From positions 1 to 20,408 of the forward strand of contig CAJJWN010000049.1 in assembly GCA_905196835.1 (NCBI GenBank): DNA of 20,408 bases. The letters are read 5' to 3'. Position 1 is the stretch's first letter. Each line of letters starts with the position of its first letter. Shown here piece after piece: positions 1-6,819 of the stretch. The DNA is from an uncultured Prevotella sp. (GTDB lineage Bacteria; Bacteroidota; Bacteroidia; Bacteroidales; Bacteroidaceae). Both the position numbers and the translations under genes were made by a program. The notes below the pieces were generated by a model. That model ran no database searches. It saw only the letters and a list, made by a program, of their open reading frames with translations, and was not told the DNA's origin.

Positions 1-924
1 CTTGGCCTTTCCGAAGTGGAAAGACAGGCGCACGCCGCTCTCCCAAAGGTAGTTGGACGAGTGCGCGTGGCGCGGGATGCCGTCGAGCCCCTTGCCCGTG
101 AGGAACGTCATGCCGGTGTACACGCCCAGCCGCAGGCGGCCAGCCACGGCGCAGGAGCCTTGCAGGCGGAAGCCGGCTCCCATGTGCCAGCGCGCCGGAA
201 GGCCCTTCACCCGCCTGCCGGTCGCCCTTTCGTAGAGCCGGGCTTTTGTCCCGACGGCGGCCACGCGCGGCGATATTTCCAGCCGCCAGCGGCCTTGGCG
301 GCCCGCGCCGAGCAGCGGAAGGACGTTCAGGTTGAGCTGGATGCCGTAGCTTTGCACCGTGGCGCGGCTCTCCAGCGAGCGGTAGTCCCAGCCCTCCATG
401 CCGCTTGCGGGGGCGTAGTAACGCCGCCCGTCAGAGCCCAGCCAGTAGCCGCTCTCGGTGCAGCAGCGCCTCGCCGCGAGCGCGGGACGGCCCAACGAGG
501 CCTGCGCCTCAAGCGAGACGGTGCGGCCGAAGGCGTAGCCCGCGGACACGCCTGCCTGCCATCCGGCGTATGTCCTGCCCCCGGCGAACGACGAGAACGT
601 GCCCACCGCGAAGGGCACACCGCCCTCCACGCCCAGGTACCAGCCGCGCGTGGCCGCGCTGTCGGGCGGCAATGGCGTGGCGGCCTGCGCCGGAACGGCG
701 GTGCAGGCGGCTGCGGACATGGCAAGAAAGGTGGTCTTGAACTTGTGCCCGAGGCGCAGGAACGCAGCCGCAGGCGTGTGTAAAAGCCTCTGTAAGGGCT
801 TAAATGCTACTTGTGGGAGGGGGTAAAACGGGAAGCCCCTGACGGCGCGCCACAGCGCGGATTTGCGCCTGCGGCGTGGCTGCGCAATGCCGCAGCCACG
901 CCGGCAAGCCGCAGGGCGGAGCAT
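1..924 (-). CDS. Outer-membrane beta-barrel protein, C-terminus cut by window edge
   Basis: The minus strand is open from 924 to base 1 and continues past the edge. From about residue 69 it reads as a secreted protein: a hydrophobic signal-like stretch (KFKTTFLAMSAAACTAVPAQA is split here as KFKTTFLAM plus SAAACTAVPAQA) and then alternating aromatic/glycine beta-strands such as GWYLGVEGGVPFAVG and VRLSFHFGKAK, typical of small Bacteroidetes outer-membrane barrels. I infer an outer-membrane location; no specific function is recognised. The start is uncertain. The ATG at 924 is the only in-frame ATG that keeps the whole hydrophobic stretch and lies about 55 nt after a good promoter, but it adds about 60 Arg-rich residues that are unusual before a signal peptide. 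The in-frame ATG at 720 would leave too short a signal. An error or frameshift near 780-800 is possible. The opposite-strand reading frames over this region are shadows. Confidence 0.7.
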   Translation of the reverse strand, partial: MLRPAACRRGCGIAQPRRRRKSALWRAVRGFPFYPLPQVAFKPLQRLLHTPAAAFLRLGHKFKTTFLAMSAAACTAVPAQAATPLPPDSAATRGWYLGVEGGVPFAVGTFSSFAGGRTYAGWQAGVSAGYAFGRTVSLEAQASLGRPALAARRCCTESGYWLGSDGRRYYAPASGMEGWDYRSLESRATVQSYGIQLNLNVLPLLGAGRQGRWRLEISPRVAAVGTKARLYERATGRRVKGLPARWHMGAGFRLQGSCAVAGRLRLGVYTGMTFLTGKGLDGIPRHAHSSNYLWESGVRLSFHFGKAK

Positions 925-978
925 GGTGTGTGGTCTGTCGTGTGCGTGTACATGGTACGTTGCGTTGTGTTTCAACCG

Positions 979-1010
979 CAAATATAAGCAAAAAAAAACG
1001 CAAACACAAA
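979..1010 (-). promoter_or_regulatory. Bacteroidetes-type promoter for the beta-barrel gene
   Basis: On the minus strand TTTG (1010-1007) is followed after 20 bp by TATATTTG (986-979), matching the -33 TTTG / -7 TAnnTTTG consensus with correct spacing. Transcription would begin near 972, about 50 nt before the ATG at 924. Confidence 0.6.
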
Positions 1011-1099
1011 AGTTTGTTACGGTTTATTAACAAACAACGCACGATTGATTACAGTCCGTAACACGTTTTGCACGAAAAGCGGAGACGGCCTCCGGGTTT

Positions 1100-1187
1100 G
1101 CCAAAGACGGCCTTTGGCCTTGTGAAAGGCCGTCTTTGGCAGCCTCAAAAGCCGTCTTTCGCAACGCGAAACACGGCCTTTCGCAAG
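1100..1187. repeat. 22-bp tandem repeat array A (4 units, perhaps a 5th degenerate)
   Basis: Four head-to-tail 22-bp units (1100-1121, 1122-1143, 1144-1165, 1166-1187) share the core AAAGGCCGTCTTT or its complement; 1078-1099 looks like a degenerate fifth unit. The first two units together form a perfect 16-bp inverted repeat (1100-1115 with 1125-1140). The array lies between the divergent beta-barrel and P-type ATPase genes and belongs to the family also found at 4179, 12073 and 16600. Confidence 0.85.
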
Positions 1188-1259
1188 GCGGTGCGTAACG
1201 TGCTGAAAGTCAAGGGGATATAAATCGGCTTACAATTTTTCAGCATTTCCGCCCGTTTG

Positions 1260-1291
1260 TTTGGTTTTGCAACACGGTTGCATTACCTTTG
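1260..1291 (+). promoter_or_regulatory. Bacteroidetes-type promoter for the P-type ATPase
   Basis: TTTG (1260-1263), a 20-bp spacer and TACCTTTG (1284-1291) match the -33/-7 consensus. A second -7-like box TACTTTTG follows at 1295-1302 but lacks a partner at the right distance. The leader would be about 65 nt. No copper-regulator operator could be identified. Confidence 0.6.
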
Positions 1292-1363
1292 CACTACTTT
1301 TGCAGACGATGTTTGGCATACTTGTTTGTGCCACAAGAGCATTTTTAACATGACTATATAATT

Positions 1364-3262
1364 ATGGAAAAGAAGACAATAGCCGTAACGGGCATGGCCT
1401 GCGCCGGATGCGCGGCCAACGTTGAGAGGCGGCTGGGGCAGATGGACGGCGTGGCGAAGGCCAGCGTCAACTTTGCCGCGCGCACCGCCCTGGTGGAGTA
1501 TGACCCGCAGATAACGTCGCCGCAGGCGATGAAGGAGGAGATACGGAAGGCCGGTTACGACCTTGTAATAGACGAAGGCGAATCGTTGGAGGCAATAGAG
1601 CGCACGGCCTTCAGCCGCCTGAAGAGGCAGGCTGCGGCATCGTGGGTGCTGGCGGCGCTCGTGATGTGCGTGTCGATGGGTTGGCTGAACGTCGGCAACA
1701 AGGATGCGGCCAACCAAGTGATGATGCTGCTCGCCGCGCTGAACCTGGTCTATTGCGGCCGCCGCTTCTATACGAGCGCGTGGCGGCAGACGGTGCACGG
1801 CACGGCCAACATGGACACGCTGGTAGCCATGAGCACGGCGGTGTCGTTCGCGTTCAGCGTGTTCAACACGTTCTGGGGCGACGGTTTTTGGGCTTCACGG
1901 GGGCTTGACAATCATACGTATTACGACGCATCGGTAATGATTGTAACGTTTGTGCTTACGGGACGGGTGCTCGAGGAGCGCGCCAAGCACGGCACGGCGG
2001 CGGCCATACGCTCGCTGATGGGATTGCAGCCGAAGACGGCGCGCCTGGTGAGCGGCAGCGAAACGGTGGACGTTCCAATATCAACTCTTGAGAAAGGAGA
2101 CGTCATCGAGGTGCGCCCGGGCGACAAAGTGCCCGTTGACGGCACGGCTACCGGGGGCGAGGCGTACATTGACGAGAGCATGATAACGGGCGAGCCGGTG
2201 CCCGTAAGGAAGTCGGCAGGCGGCAAGGTGTTCGCCGGTACGATAGTGAAGAGCGGCACCCTGCGCTTCCGCGCGGAAGAAGTGGGGGCGGGCACGATGC
2301 TCGCGCGCATGATAAAGACCGTGCAGGAGGCACAGGGAAGCAAGGCTCCCGTGCAGCGAGTGGTGGACAAAATCGCGCTGGTCTTTGTCCCCGTGGTGCT
2401 CGGCTTGTCGCTGCTTACGTTCGTGTTGTGGTACGCCATAGGCGGCACGGAGCAGCTGCCCCACGCAGTGATGTCGGCTGTGTCGGTGCTGGTAATCGCT
2501 TGCCCGTGCGCACTCGGCCTCGCCACGCCTACCGCCCTGATGGTAGGCATAGGCCGTGCGGCCAAGAATAACATATTAATTAAGGACGCTACGGCTCTTG
2601 AAGAGATGCGCCGCGTTGACGCGCTCGTCATCGACAAGACGGGAACGCTGACTATTCCCAACAAGGATGTTGACTTTACGAAGGCCGACTCGCTGGCTCT
2701 CGAGGAGCGCGAGACGCTGAAGCCTTACGCACGCGAGGCCATGCAGGCCTTGCAGGAGGAAGGGGTTGAGGTGTACATGATGAGCGGCGACAAGGACGAG
2801 GCCGCCCGTTACTGGGCCGAGAAGGCCGGGATAAGGCATTACAGAAGCAAGGTAATGCCGCAGGACAAGGAGGACATGGTGCGCCGCCTGCAAGCCGAAG
2901 GCCGCCATGTAGCCATGGTTGGCGACGGAATAAACGACACGCAGGCTCTGGCTGCGGCCGATGTGAGCATCGCCATGGGTAAAGGCACTGACGTGGCGAT
3001 GGACGTTGCGCAGGTAACTCTCATGGGGACAGACCTCCGCAGGCTGCCCGACGCAATCAGGTTGTCGCGTGCAACGGTGGGGATGATTAAGCAAAACCTC
3101 TTCTGGGCGTTCATCTACAACGTCGTCTGCATACCGTTGGCCGCCGGACTGCCTTACGCTTTCGGCCTTGATTGGCAGATTTCGCCCATGCTGGCGAGCG
3201 CGCTGATGGCCTTTTCGAGCGTCAGCGTGGTGACTAACAGTCTGAGGCTGTACTGGAAGTAA
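1364..3262 (+). CDS. CopA-like heavy-metal P1B ATPase lacking the nucleotide-binding domain
   Basis: This is a 632-residue inner-membrane P1B-type ATPase of the Cu+ exporter class. Visible in order are an N-terminal heavy-metal-associated domain with GMACAGC (10-16), membrane segments from about 92, the actuator motif TGEP (275-278), the metal-site motif CPC (380-382), the phosphorylation motif DKTGT (Asp424), GDGIND (520-525), and the Cu+-type residues Tyr585-Asn586 and Met615-x-x-Ser-Ser in the last two helices. The odd point is the stretch after Asp424. Only about 50 residues separate it from the SGDK motif (474-477), where family members carry about 150, including the N-domain with its HP motif. 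That domain is absent in frame, while both flanks stay well conserved. Proteins of this family are normally about 730-750 residues. The gene is monocistronic, with its own promoter, and is followed by an inverted-repeat element. Whether it still pumps copper is unclear. Confidence 0.88.
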   Translation: MEKKTIAVTGMACAGCAANVERRLGQMDGVAKASVNFAARTALVEYDPQITSPQAMKEEIRKAGYDLVIDEGESLEAIERTAFSRLKRQAAASWVLAALVMCVSMGWLNVGNKDAANQVMMLLAALNLVYCGRRFYTSAWRQTVHGTANMDTLVAMSTAVSFAFSVFNTFWGDGFWASRGLDNHTYYDASVMIVTFVLTGRVLEERAKHGTAAAIRSLMGLQPKTARLVSGSETVDVPISTLEKGDVIEVRPGDKVPVDGTATGGEAYIDESMITGEPVPVRKSAGGKVFAGTIVKSGTLRFRAEEVGAGTMLARMIKTVQEAQGSKAPVQRVVDKIALVFVPVVLGLSLLTFVLWYAIGGTEQLPHAVMSAVSVLVIACPCALGLATPTALMVGIGRAAKNNILIKDATALEEMRRVDALVIDKTGTLTIPNKDVDFTKADSLALEERETLKPYAREAMQALQEEGVEVYMMSGDKDEAARYWAEKAGIRHYRSKVMPQDKEDMVRRLQAEGRHVAMVGDGINDTQALAAADVSIAMGKGTDVAMDVAQVTLMGTDLRRLPDAIRLSRATVGMIKQNLFWAFIYNVVCIPLAAGLPYAFGLDWQISPMLASALMAFSSVSVVTNSLRLYWK

Positions 3263-3352
3263 TTAAGAATTAAGAGTTAAGAATTAAGAAAATCACCATT
3301 GTTGCTGCGTTCAAGGCATATTTTCTTAATTCTTAACTCTTAATTCTTAATT
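3261..3352. repeat. Inverted-repeat element copy 1, likely bidirectional terminator
   Basis: A perfect 33-bp inverted repeat (3261-3293 with 3320-3352) encloses a 26-nt loop. The arms are made of repeated TTAAGAA/TTAAGAG blocks. The left arm starts inside the TAA stop codon of the ATPase, and the right arm ends 5 bp before the stop of the convergent outer-membrane gene, so it fills the gap and could end transcription from both sides. A second copy with a related loop is at 15398-15490. Confidence 0.85.
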
Positions 3353-3357
3353 CTATC

Positions 3358-4044
3358 TCACTTTCTCTTTTCCGCCGTTACGCTTACCTGTATGCTGAAA
3401 CGTGGGTTGAAGTTGTACCTTACGGCGGCCCCGATGCGGTCGCCTATGTTGCCCATGTCGTAAAGTGGCAGGGGCATACGGGTGGTGACGAGCGACTTCT
3501 GTCCGAACAGGTAGCCCTCCCAGTGCTCGTCGAACTTGTAGCCGAGCACGGCGTTCAGGCCTGCGTCATGGTATGCGTCGCGCGACCAATAGATGTTGTC
3601 GATGTAGCCGCCTACGGCCAGCGAGAGCTTGCCTGTGAGCGGCACGGCGTACATCGCGGCCATGCTTTGCGTGAAGCCGACGCCTTTCCACGGGCTGTCG
3701 CCGAACGAGGCGAACACCGACGCGCCGAGATTTAGGTTGAGACCCTTATGCAACTGCCAGTCTGACATGCCGTACCAGCTGTACGGGTACATGTTGATGT
3801 ATGTCCGCCCGAAGCTGTCGAGCACGGGCAGATGGAGCGAGTCGGCCGCTTGCACCGGCTCGCCGCGGTAGCCGCCGTAGGTGTATATGTGCGTGGGAGC
3901 GTCGGCTCCGCCGATTATCTGCTGCTCCGGGGCGTCGGCGGTAACGGCCGAGCTGTCTGCCGGTATGGTGCCGCCGCGCAACTCTTGGGCGCAAGCCGCG
4001 CCGTAAGATGCCATTATTGCAAGTATGAGTATGAGCCTTTTCAT
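3358..4044 (-). CDS. Small outer-membrane beta-barrel protein, function unknown
   Basis: With the start at 4044 the product is 228 residues. It opens with a good signal peptide (MKRLILILAIMASYGAACA, cut before QE), then a low-complexity Ala/Asp/Gln linker, then beta-strand-rich sequence with alternating aromatic residues (for example YINMYPYSWYGMSDW, AVPLTGKLSLAVGGYID and FNPRFSIQVSVTAEKRK), ending in a strand as barrel proteins do. I infer an outer-membrane barrel of about 8 strands. No family with a known role is recognised. An in-frame ATG at 4080 would add 12 residues, but it lies in the promoter -33 region, so 4044 is preferred. It converges on the P-type ATPase gene, with an inverted-repeat element between them. 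Confidence 0.75.
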   Translation of the reverse strand: MKRLILILAIMASYGAACAQELRGGTIPADSSAVTADAPEQQIIGGADAPTHIYTYGGYRGEPVQAADSLHLPVLDSFGRTYINMYPYSWYGMSDWQLHKGLNLNLGASVFASFGDSPWKGVGFTQSMAAMYAVPLTGKLSLAVGGYIDNIYWSRDAYHDAGLNAVLGYKFDEHWEGYLFGQKSLVTTRMPLPLYDMGNIGDRIGAAVRYNFNPRFSIQVSVTAEKRK

Positions 4045-4050
4045 CAACTG

Positions 4051-4081
4051 CAAAGATACTCTTATTGCCTGTTTGTTCAAA
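4051..4081 (-). promoter_or_regulatory. Promoter abutting the start codon of the outer-membrane gene
   Basis: On the minus strand TTTG (4081-4078), a 19-bp spacer and TATCTTTG (4058-4051) match the consensus. Only 6 nt separate the -7 box from the ATG at 4044, so transcription is expected to begin at or beside the start codon, giving a leaderless or nearly leaderless mRNA. Confidence 0.6.
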
Positions 4082-4178
4082 AAACAAGAATGTGTTTTTT
4101 GCCAAAATTATCCTTTTCAGTGTCCTATTTTTGATTAATTCACAACGTGCTGTGTTTCAATTAGTTGCATACGGCTTT

Positions 4179-4266
4179 GCAAAAGGCCGTTAATCGCACT
4201 GCAAAAGGCCGCCTTTTGCACGGTGAAAGGCCACCTTTCGCAATGCGTTTTGCCGCCTTTTGCTGC
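4179..4266. repeat. 22-bp tandem repeat array B (4 units)
   Basis: Four contiguous 22-bp units (4179-4200, 4201-4222, 4223-4244, 4245-4266) have the core AAAGGCCGCCTTTTGCA, with the first and last more diverged. The array lies between the end of the ilv operon and the upstream side of the outer-membrane gene. Confidence 0.85.
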
Positions 4267-4275
4267 GTGGCATAC

Positions 4276-4311
4276 AAAAAAGGGCGCGGAGCGTAGCCGC
4301 CCCGCACCCTT
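4276..4311 (-). terminator. Rho-independent terminator of the ilv operon
   Basis: On the minus strand AAGGGTGCGG pairs with CCGCGCCCTT (10 bp with one G-T pair) around a 10-12 nt loop and runs into TTTTTT. It begins about 27 nt after the ilvC stop codon. Confidence 0.8.
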
Positions 4312-4337
4312 CGGCAAGTGTTAAGCTATGTGTGAAA

Positions 4338-5381
4338 TCAGTTGTTTTCAGGACGCAGCTTGCGCACCGTCGCGCCGGCCTGCCACATCTCGCTCTCGCG
4401 CATCTGGCGCAGTTCCTCGTTCAGCTTCTCGCGGTAGTCGGGCTTCGAGTTGCTGTCTATTGATATTTGCGCTTCGTTGCCGCTCTTTACCGAGAGGTAA
4501 AGCCACTCCATGACGGGCTTTATGGCGTCGCGGAAACGCGGTGCCCAGTCGAGCGCGCCGCGCTGCGCCGTGGTGGAGCAGTTGGCATACATCCAGTCCA
4601 TTCCCTTTTCGCCGAAGAGCGGACCGAGGCTCTGCGTAAGCTCCTCTACGGTCTCGTTGAACGCCTCCGATGGCGAATGGCCGTGCTCGCGGAGCACCTG
4701 GTACTGCGCTTCGAGCAGTCCCTCGATGGCTCCCATGAGTGAGCCGCGCTCGCCGGTAAGGTCGCTTGTGGCCTCGCGTTCGAATGTTGTCTTGAACAGG
4801 TAGCCTGCTCCGATGCCAATGCCGAAGGCTATTGTGCGCTCCTCGGCGCGGCCCGTAGCGTCCTGGTAGACGGCATATGAGCAGTTGAGACCGCGTCCCT
4901 CGCAGAACATTGTACGGAGAGACGTGCCCGAACCCTTGGGTGCCACCATGATTACATCCACGTCTTCAGGCGGCACGACGCCCGTGCGTTCGCTCCAGTT
5001 GATAGCGAAGCCGTGCGAGTAATACAGTGCCTTGCCCTTTGTGAGGTATGGTTTTACCTTCGGCCAGACTGATATTTGGCCGGCGTCAGACAGCAACATG
5101 CACACTATTGTGCCTTTCTCGGCCGCCTCTTCGATTGAGAACAGCGTCTTGCCGGGCACCCATCCGTCGGCCACGGCCTTGTCGTATGTCTTGCCTTCGC
5201 GCTGGCCTACGATTACGTTGAAGCCGTTGTCGCGCAGGTTGCACGCCTGGCCGGGGCCTTGGATGCCGTAGCCGAGTACGGCGATGGTCTCGTTCTTGAG
5301 CACTTCACGCGCCTTTTCCAATGAAAACTCTTTGCTGGTGACTACCGTCTCGATTACGCCACCGAAATTCATTTCTGCCAT
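4338..5381 (-). CDS. ilvC: Ketol-acid reductoisomerase (class I)
   Basis: IlvC converts 2-acetolactate or 2-aceto-2-hydroxybutyrate to the 2,3-dihydroxy acid with NAD(P)H and Mg2+, the second step of valine/isoleucine synthesis. The 347-residue length and single C-terminal knotted domain fit class I. Visible are the Rossmann motif GYGIQG (37-42), the catalytic His in YSHGFAINW (His123), the PKGSG loop (149-153), and the metal ligands in DLTGERG (Asp207, Glu211). The cofactor loop following the second strand reads VGQREGKTYDKAVADGW; its Arg and Lys suggest NADPH, but I cannot settle the cofactor preference. It is the last gene of the operon. A 102-nt gap with a GC-rich hairpin (5403-5423) separates it from the thioesterase gene, and a strong terminator follows. 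Confidence 0.97.
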   Translation of the reverse strand: MAEMNFGGVIETVVTSKEFSLEKAREVLKNETIAVLGYGIQGPGQACNLRDNGFNVIVGQREGKTYDKAVADGWVPGKTLFSIEEAAEKGTIVCMLLSDAGQISVWPKVKPYLTKGKALYYSHGFAINWSERTGVVPPEDVDVIMVAPKGSGTSLRTMFCEGRGLNCSYAVYQDATGRAEERTIAFGIGIGAGYLFKTTFEREATSDLTGERGSLMGAIEGLLEAQYQVLREHGHSPSEAFNETVEELTQSLGPLFGEKGMDWMYANCSTTAQRGALDWAPRFRDAIKPVMEWLYLSVKSGNEAQISIDSNSKPDYREKLNEELRQMRESEMWQAGATVRKLRPENN

Positions 5382-5402
5382 GTCGTTAATGTTTTTATTG
5401 AA

Positions 5403-5423
5403 GCCGCCCCGTTGAGGCGCGGC
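5403..5423 (-). promoter_or_regulatory. GC-rich hairpin in the ilvC leader
   Basis: In the 102-nt gap before ilvC the minus strand reads GCCGC-g-CC, a 5-nt loop, GG-g-GCGGC, a stem of 7 pairs with a mismatch. No T-run follows, so it is not an intrinsic terminator. It could be a processing or mRNA-stability site. No promoter consensus was seen in this gap. Confidence 0.35.
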
Positions 5424-5483
5424 GTTCGGGTTGTTAATGTATTGTCGTTTATAGTATGCCTTGTGGCCTGGTGCCGCCTGTTT

Positions 5484-6257
5484 CTACTTTCTTACGAACG
5501 TCACTTTGCAGCGGCACACTTCCGTCTCGCCGTCTCCGCCGTTCTGCTTCTTGGTTATGCGCACACAGAAAGCGCCTTCGCCGGCCTCTTCCATGTAAAA
5601 GCAGAGCTTGTCGCCGTAATGGCTTTCGGCCACATAAGCTATGTCGAAGCGGCGTATGGCGTGGCTTTTGTACCAGTCAACGCTGAACAGGTTGAGCACA
5701 TGCTCTATGTATTTCACGCTGTTTATGTGGCCGTTCACATCCACGTCGCTGTAATGCGTGTCGATGGTTGCGGCAAGCCGTGCGTCCTTTCCCATCTTTA
5801 CGCGCGACAATGGGGCTATGGGGCAGGCCTTGTCGGCGTTGACGTATCTTGCCACTTCGCCTTCACCGATGTCAAGGATGTTCTGAGGTTGGCGCGTATC
5901 AGTGTCAATCAGAGCCCATATGCTGCGCCCGTAGCCGTATGTCTTGCTGTCGTCAGCGGCGTCGGCGATGCGGAAGTTGCGGTTGGTAAAATACTTCATG
6001 GCGCTTTCTATCCACGTTTCCACGCTGAACTTGGCGTATTCCCCAGGCATCGTCTCCATCTCAATGGCCAGCCTCGAGAGCACCCACGTCTTGTGTTCAG
6101 GGTTGAGCTGCGTCATGCCGAAGCCACGATGGCTGGCGTGGAAGTCGGCCGCGTTGAGCAGATGGTTGCCCAGATGGCCCATGAAAAGCCTTTTGGAGAA
6201 GTCGCAATGAAAAGGCTCCGCCATGAACTCGTATCGTCCTGTCTTGTCAAGCATCAT
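5484..6257 (-). CDS. Acyl-ACP thioesterase (FatA/FatB-type, double hotdog)
   Basis: The 257-residue cytoplasmic protein hydrolyses acyl-ACP to free fatty acid in its family. Two hotdog halves are visible: the first with the long helix segment HLLNAADFHASHRGFG (32-47), the second with DVDVNGHINSVKYIEHVL (171-188). Asp173-x-Asn175-x-His177 matches the catalytic Asp/Asn/His arrangement described for plant FatB. Tight embedding in the ilv operon is notable: its ATG overlaps the ilvN stop by 4 nt (ATGA), so translation is coupled. Co-expression with branched-chain amino-acid genes suggests a link to branched acyl chains made from 2-oxoacid-derived primers, but that is inference; the acyl specificity cannot be read from the sequence. 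The + strand frame across this gene is a shadow. Confidence 0.9.
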   Translation of the reverse strand: MMLDKTGRYEFMAEPFHCDFSKRLFMGHLGNHLLNAADFHASHRGFGMTQLNPEHKTWVLSRLAIEMETMPGEYAKFSVETWIESAMKYFTNRNFRIADAADDSKTYGYGRSIWALIDTDTRQPQNILDIGEGEVARYVNADKACPIAPLSRVKMGKDARLAATIDTHYSDVDVNGHINSVKYIEHVLNLFSVDWYKSHAIRRFDIAYVAESHYGDKLCFYMEEAGEGAFCVRITKKQNGGDGETEVCRCKVTFVRK

Positions 6258-6805
6258 TTCCGTCTGTTTTGTTCCTGTTTTTCAAGAAAGTCGCTAACCT
6301 CCTCAACGGTGCTGCGTGTTATGGCAATGCGCCCGCTACGGGTGTATTGCAGTACGCAGTTGAACTTTGCCAGGGCGTAGTAAAGACCGGTTATTTCTTC
6401 CGTCATGCCGCTAAGCATCACGCTGCAGAACGTCGGGTTTACCTCTACTATGCGCGCGTTAGCCTTGCGGATGGTGCGCGATATGTCAGGGTTCTCAAGC
6501 ACTTCGGGTGTAGAAAGCTTGTAAAGTCCCTCCTCGCGGATGAAGAGCTGGTCGTCTGTATAATAGTCGGCCTTGATTACGTCAATCTTTTTCTCTATCT
6601 GTTTTGTTATTTTTATAATCTGGTCTTCGTCGCTCCAGGCGGTTATAGTGTACTTGTGTACGCCCTCGATGCTCGACGCCGACACGTTCAGACTTTCGAT
6701 GTTGACCTGGCGGCGGGTGAAAACGGCCGTGATTTGGTTGAGTATTCCGGCTATGTTTTCAGAGTAGACCAACAGCGTGTATAACTTTTTTTCCGTTGTT
6801 TCCAT
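6254..6805 (-). CDS. ilvN: Acetolactate synthase small (regulatory) subunit
   Basis: The 183-residue protein (METTEKKLYT start) is the regulatory partner of IlvB. An ACT domain spans about residues 8-80 (LLVYSENIAGILNQITAVF, then NIESLNVS), followed by the C-terminal ALS small-subunit domain. Gly20 and Asn35 occupy the positions equivalent to Gly14 and Asn29 of E. coli IlvH, residues needed for valine feedback, so valine inhibition is likely. The longer frame that opens at 6901 adds 32 residues overlapping the ilvB 3' end and not resembling the family; the ATG at 6805, 14 nt after the ilvB stop, is the better start. The 3' end overlaps the thioesterase start by 4 nt. Confidence 0.95.
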   Translation of the reverse strand: METTEKKLYTLLVYSENIAGILNQITAVFTRRQVNIESLNVSASSIEGVHKYTITAWSDEDQIIKITKQIEKKIDVIKADYYTDDQLFIREEGLYKLSTPEVLENPDISRTIRKANARIVEVNPTFCSVMLSGMTEEITGLYYALAKFNCVLQYTRSGRIAITRSTVEEVSDFLEKQEQNRRK

Positions 6806-6819
6806 TGTCTTTTCGTTGT

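Noticed and set aside
16..783. Long + strand reading frame of 255 codons
   Set aside because: It is the antisense shadow of the beta-barrel gene in GC-rich DNA: Arg/Ala-rich, no family resemblance, and the minus frame reads as a proper beta-strand protein.
1100..1187. CRISPR-like array
   Set aside because: The 22-bp units are contiguous with no spacers, are palindromic and diverged, and no cas gene is present; the same holds for the other three arrays.
5412..6380. Long + strand frame of 322 codons opposite the thioesterase
   Set aside because: Composition and lack of motifs mark it as a shadow; the minus strand carries the catalytic Asp-Asn-His motif and couples to ilvN.
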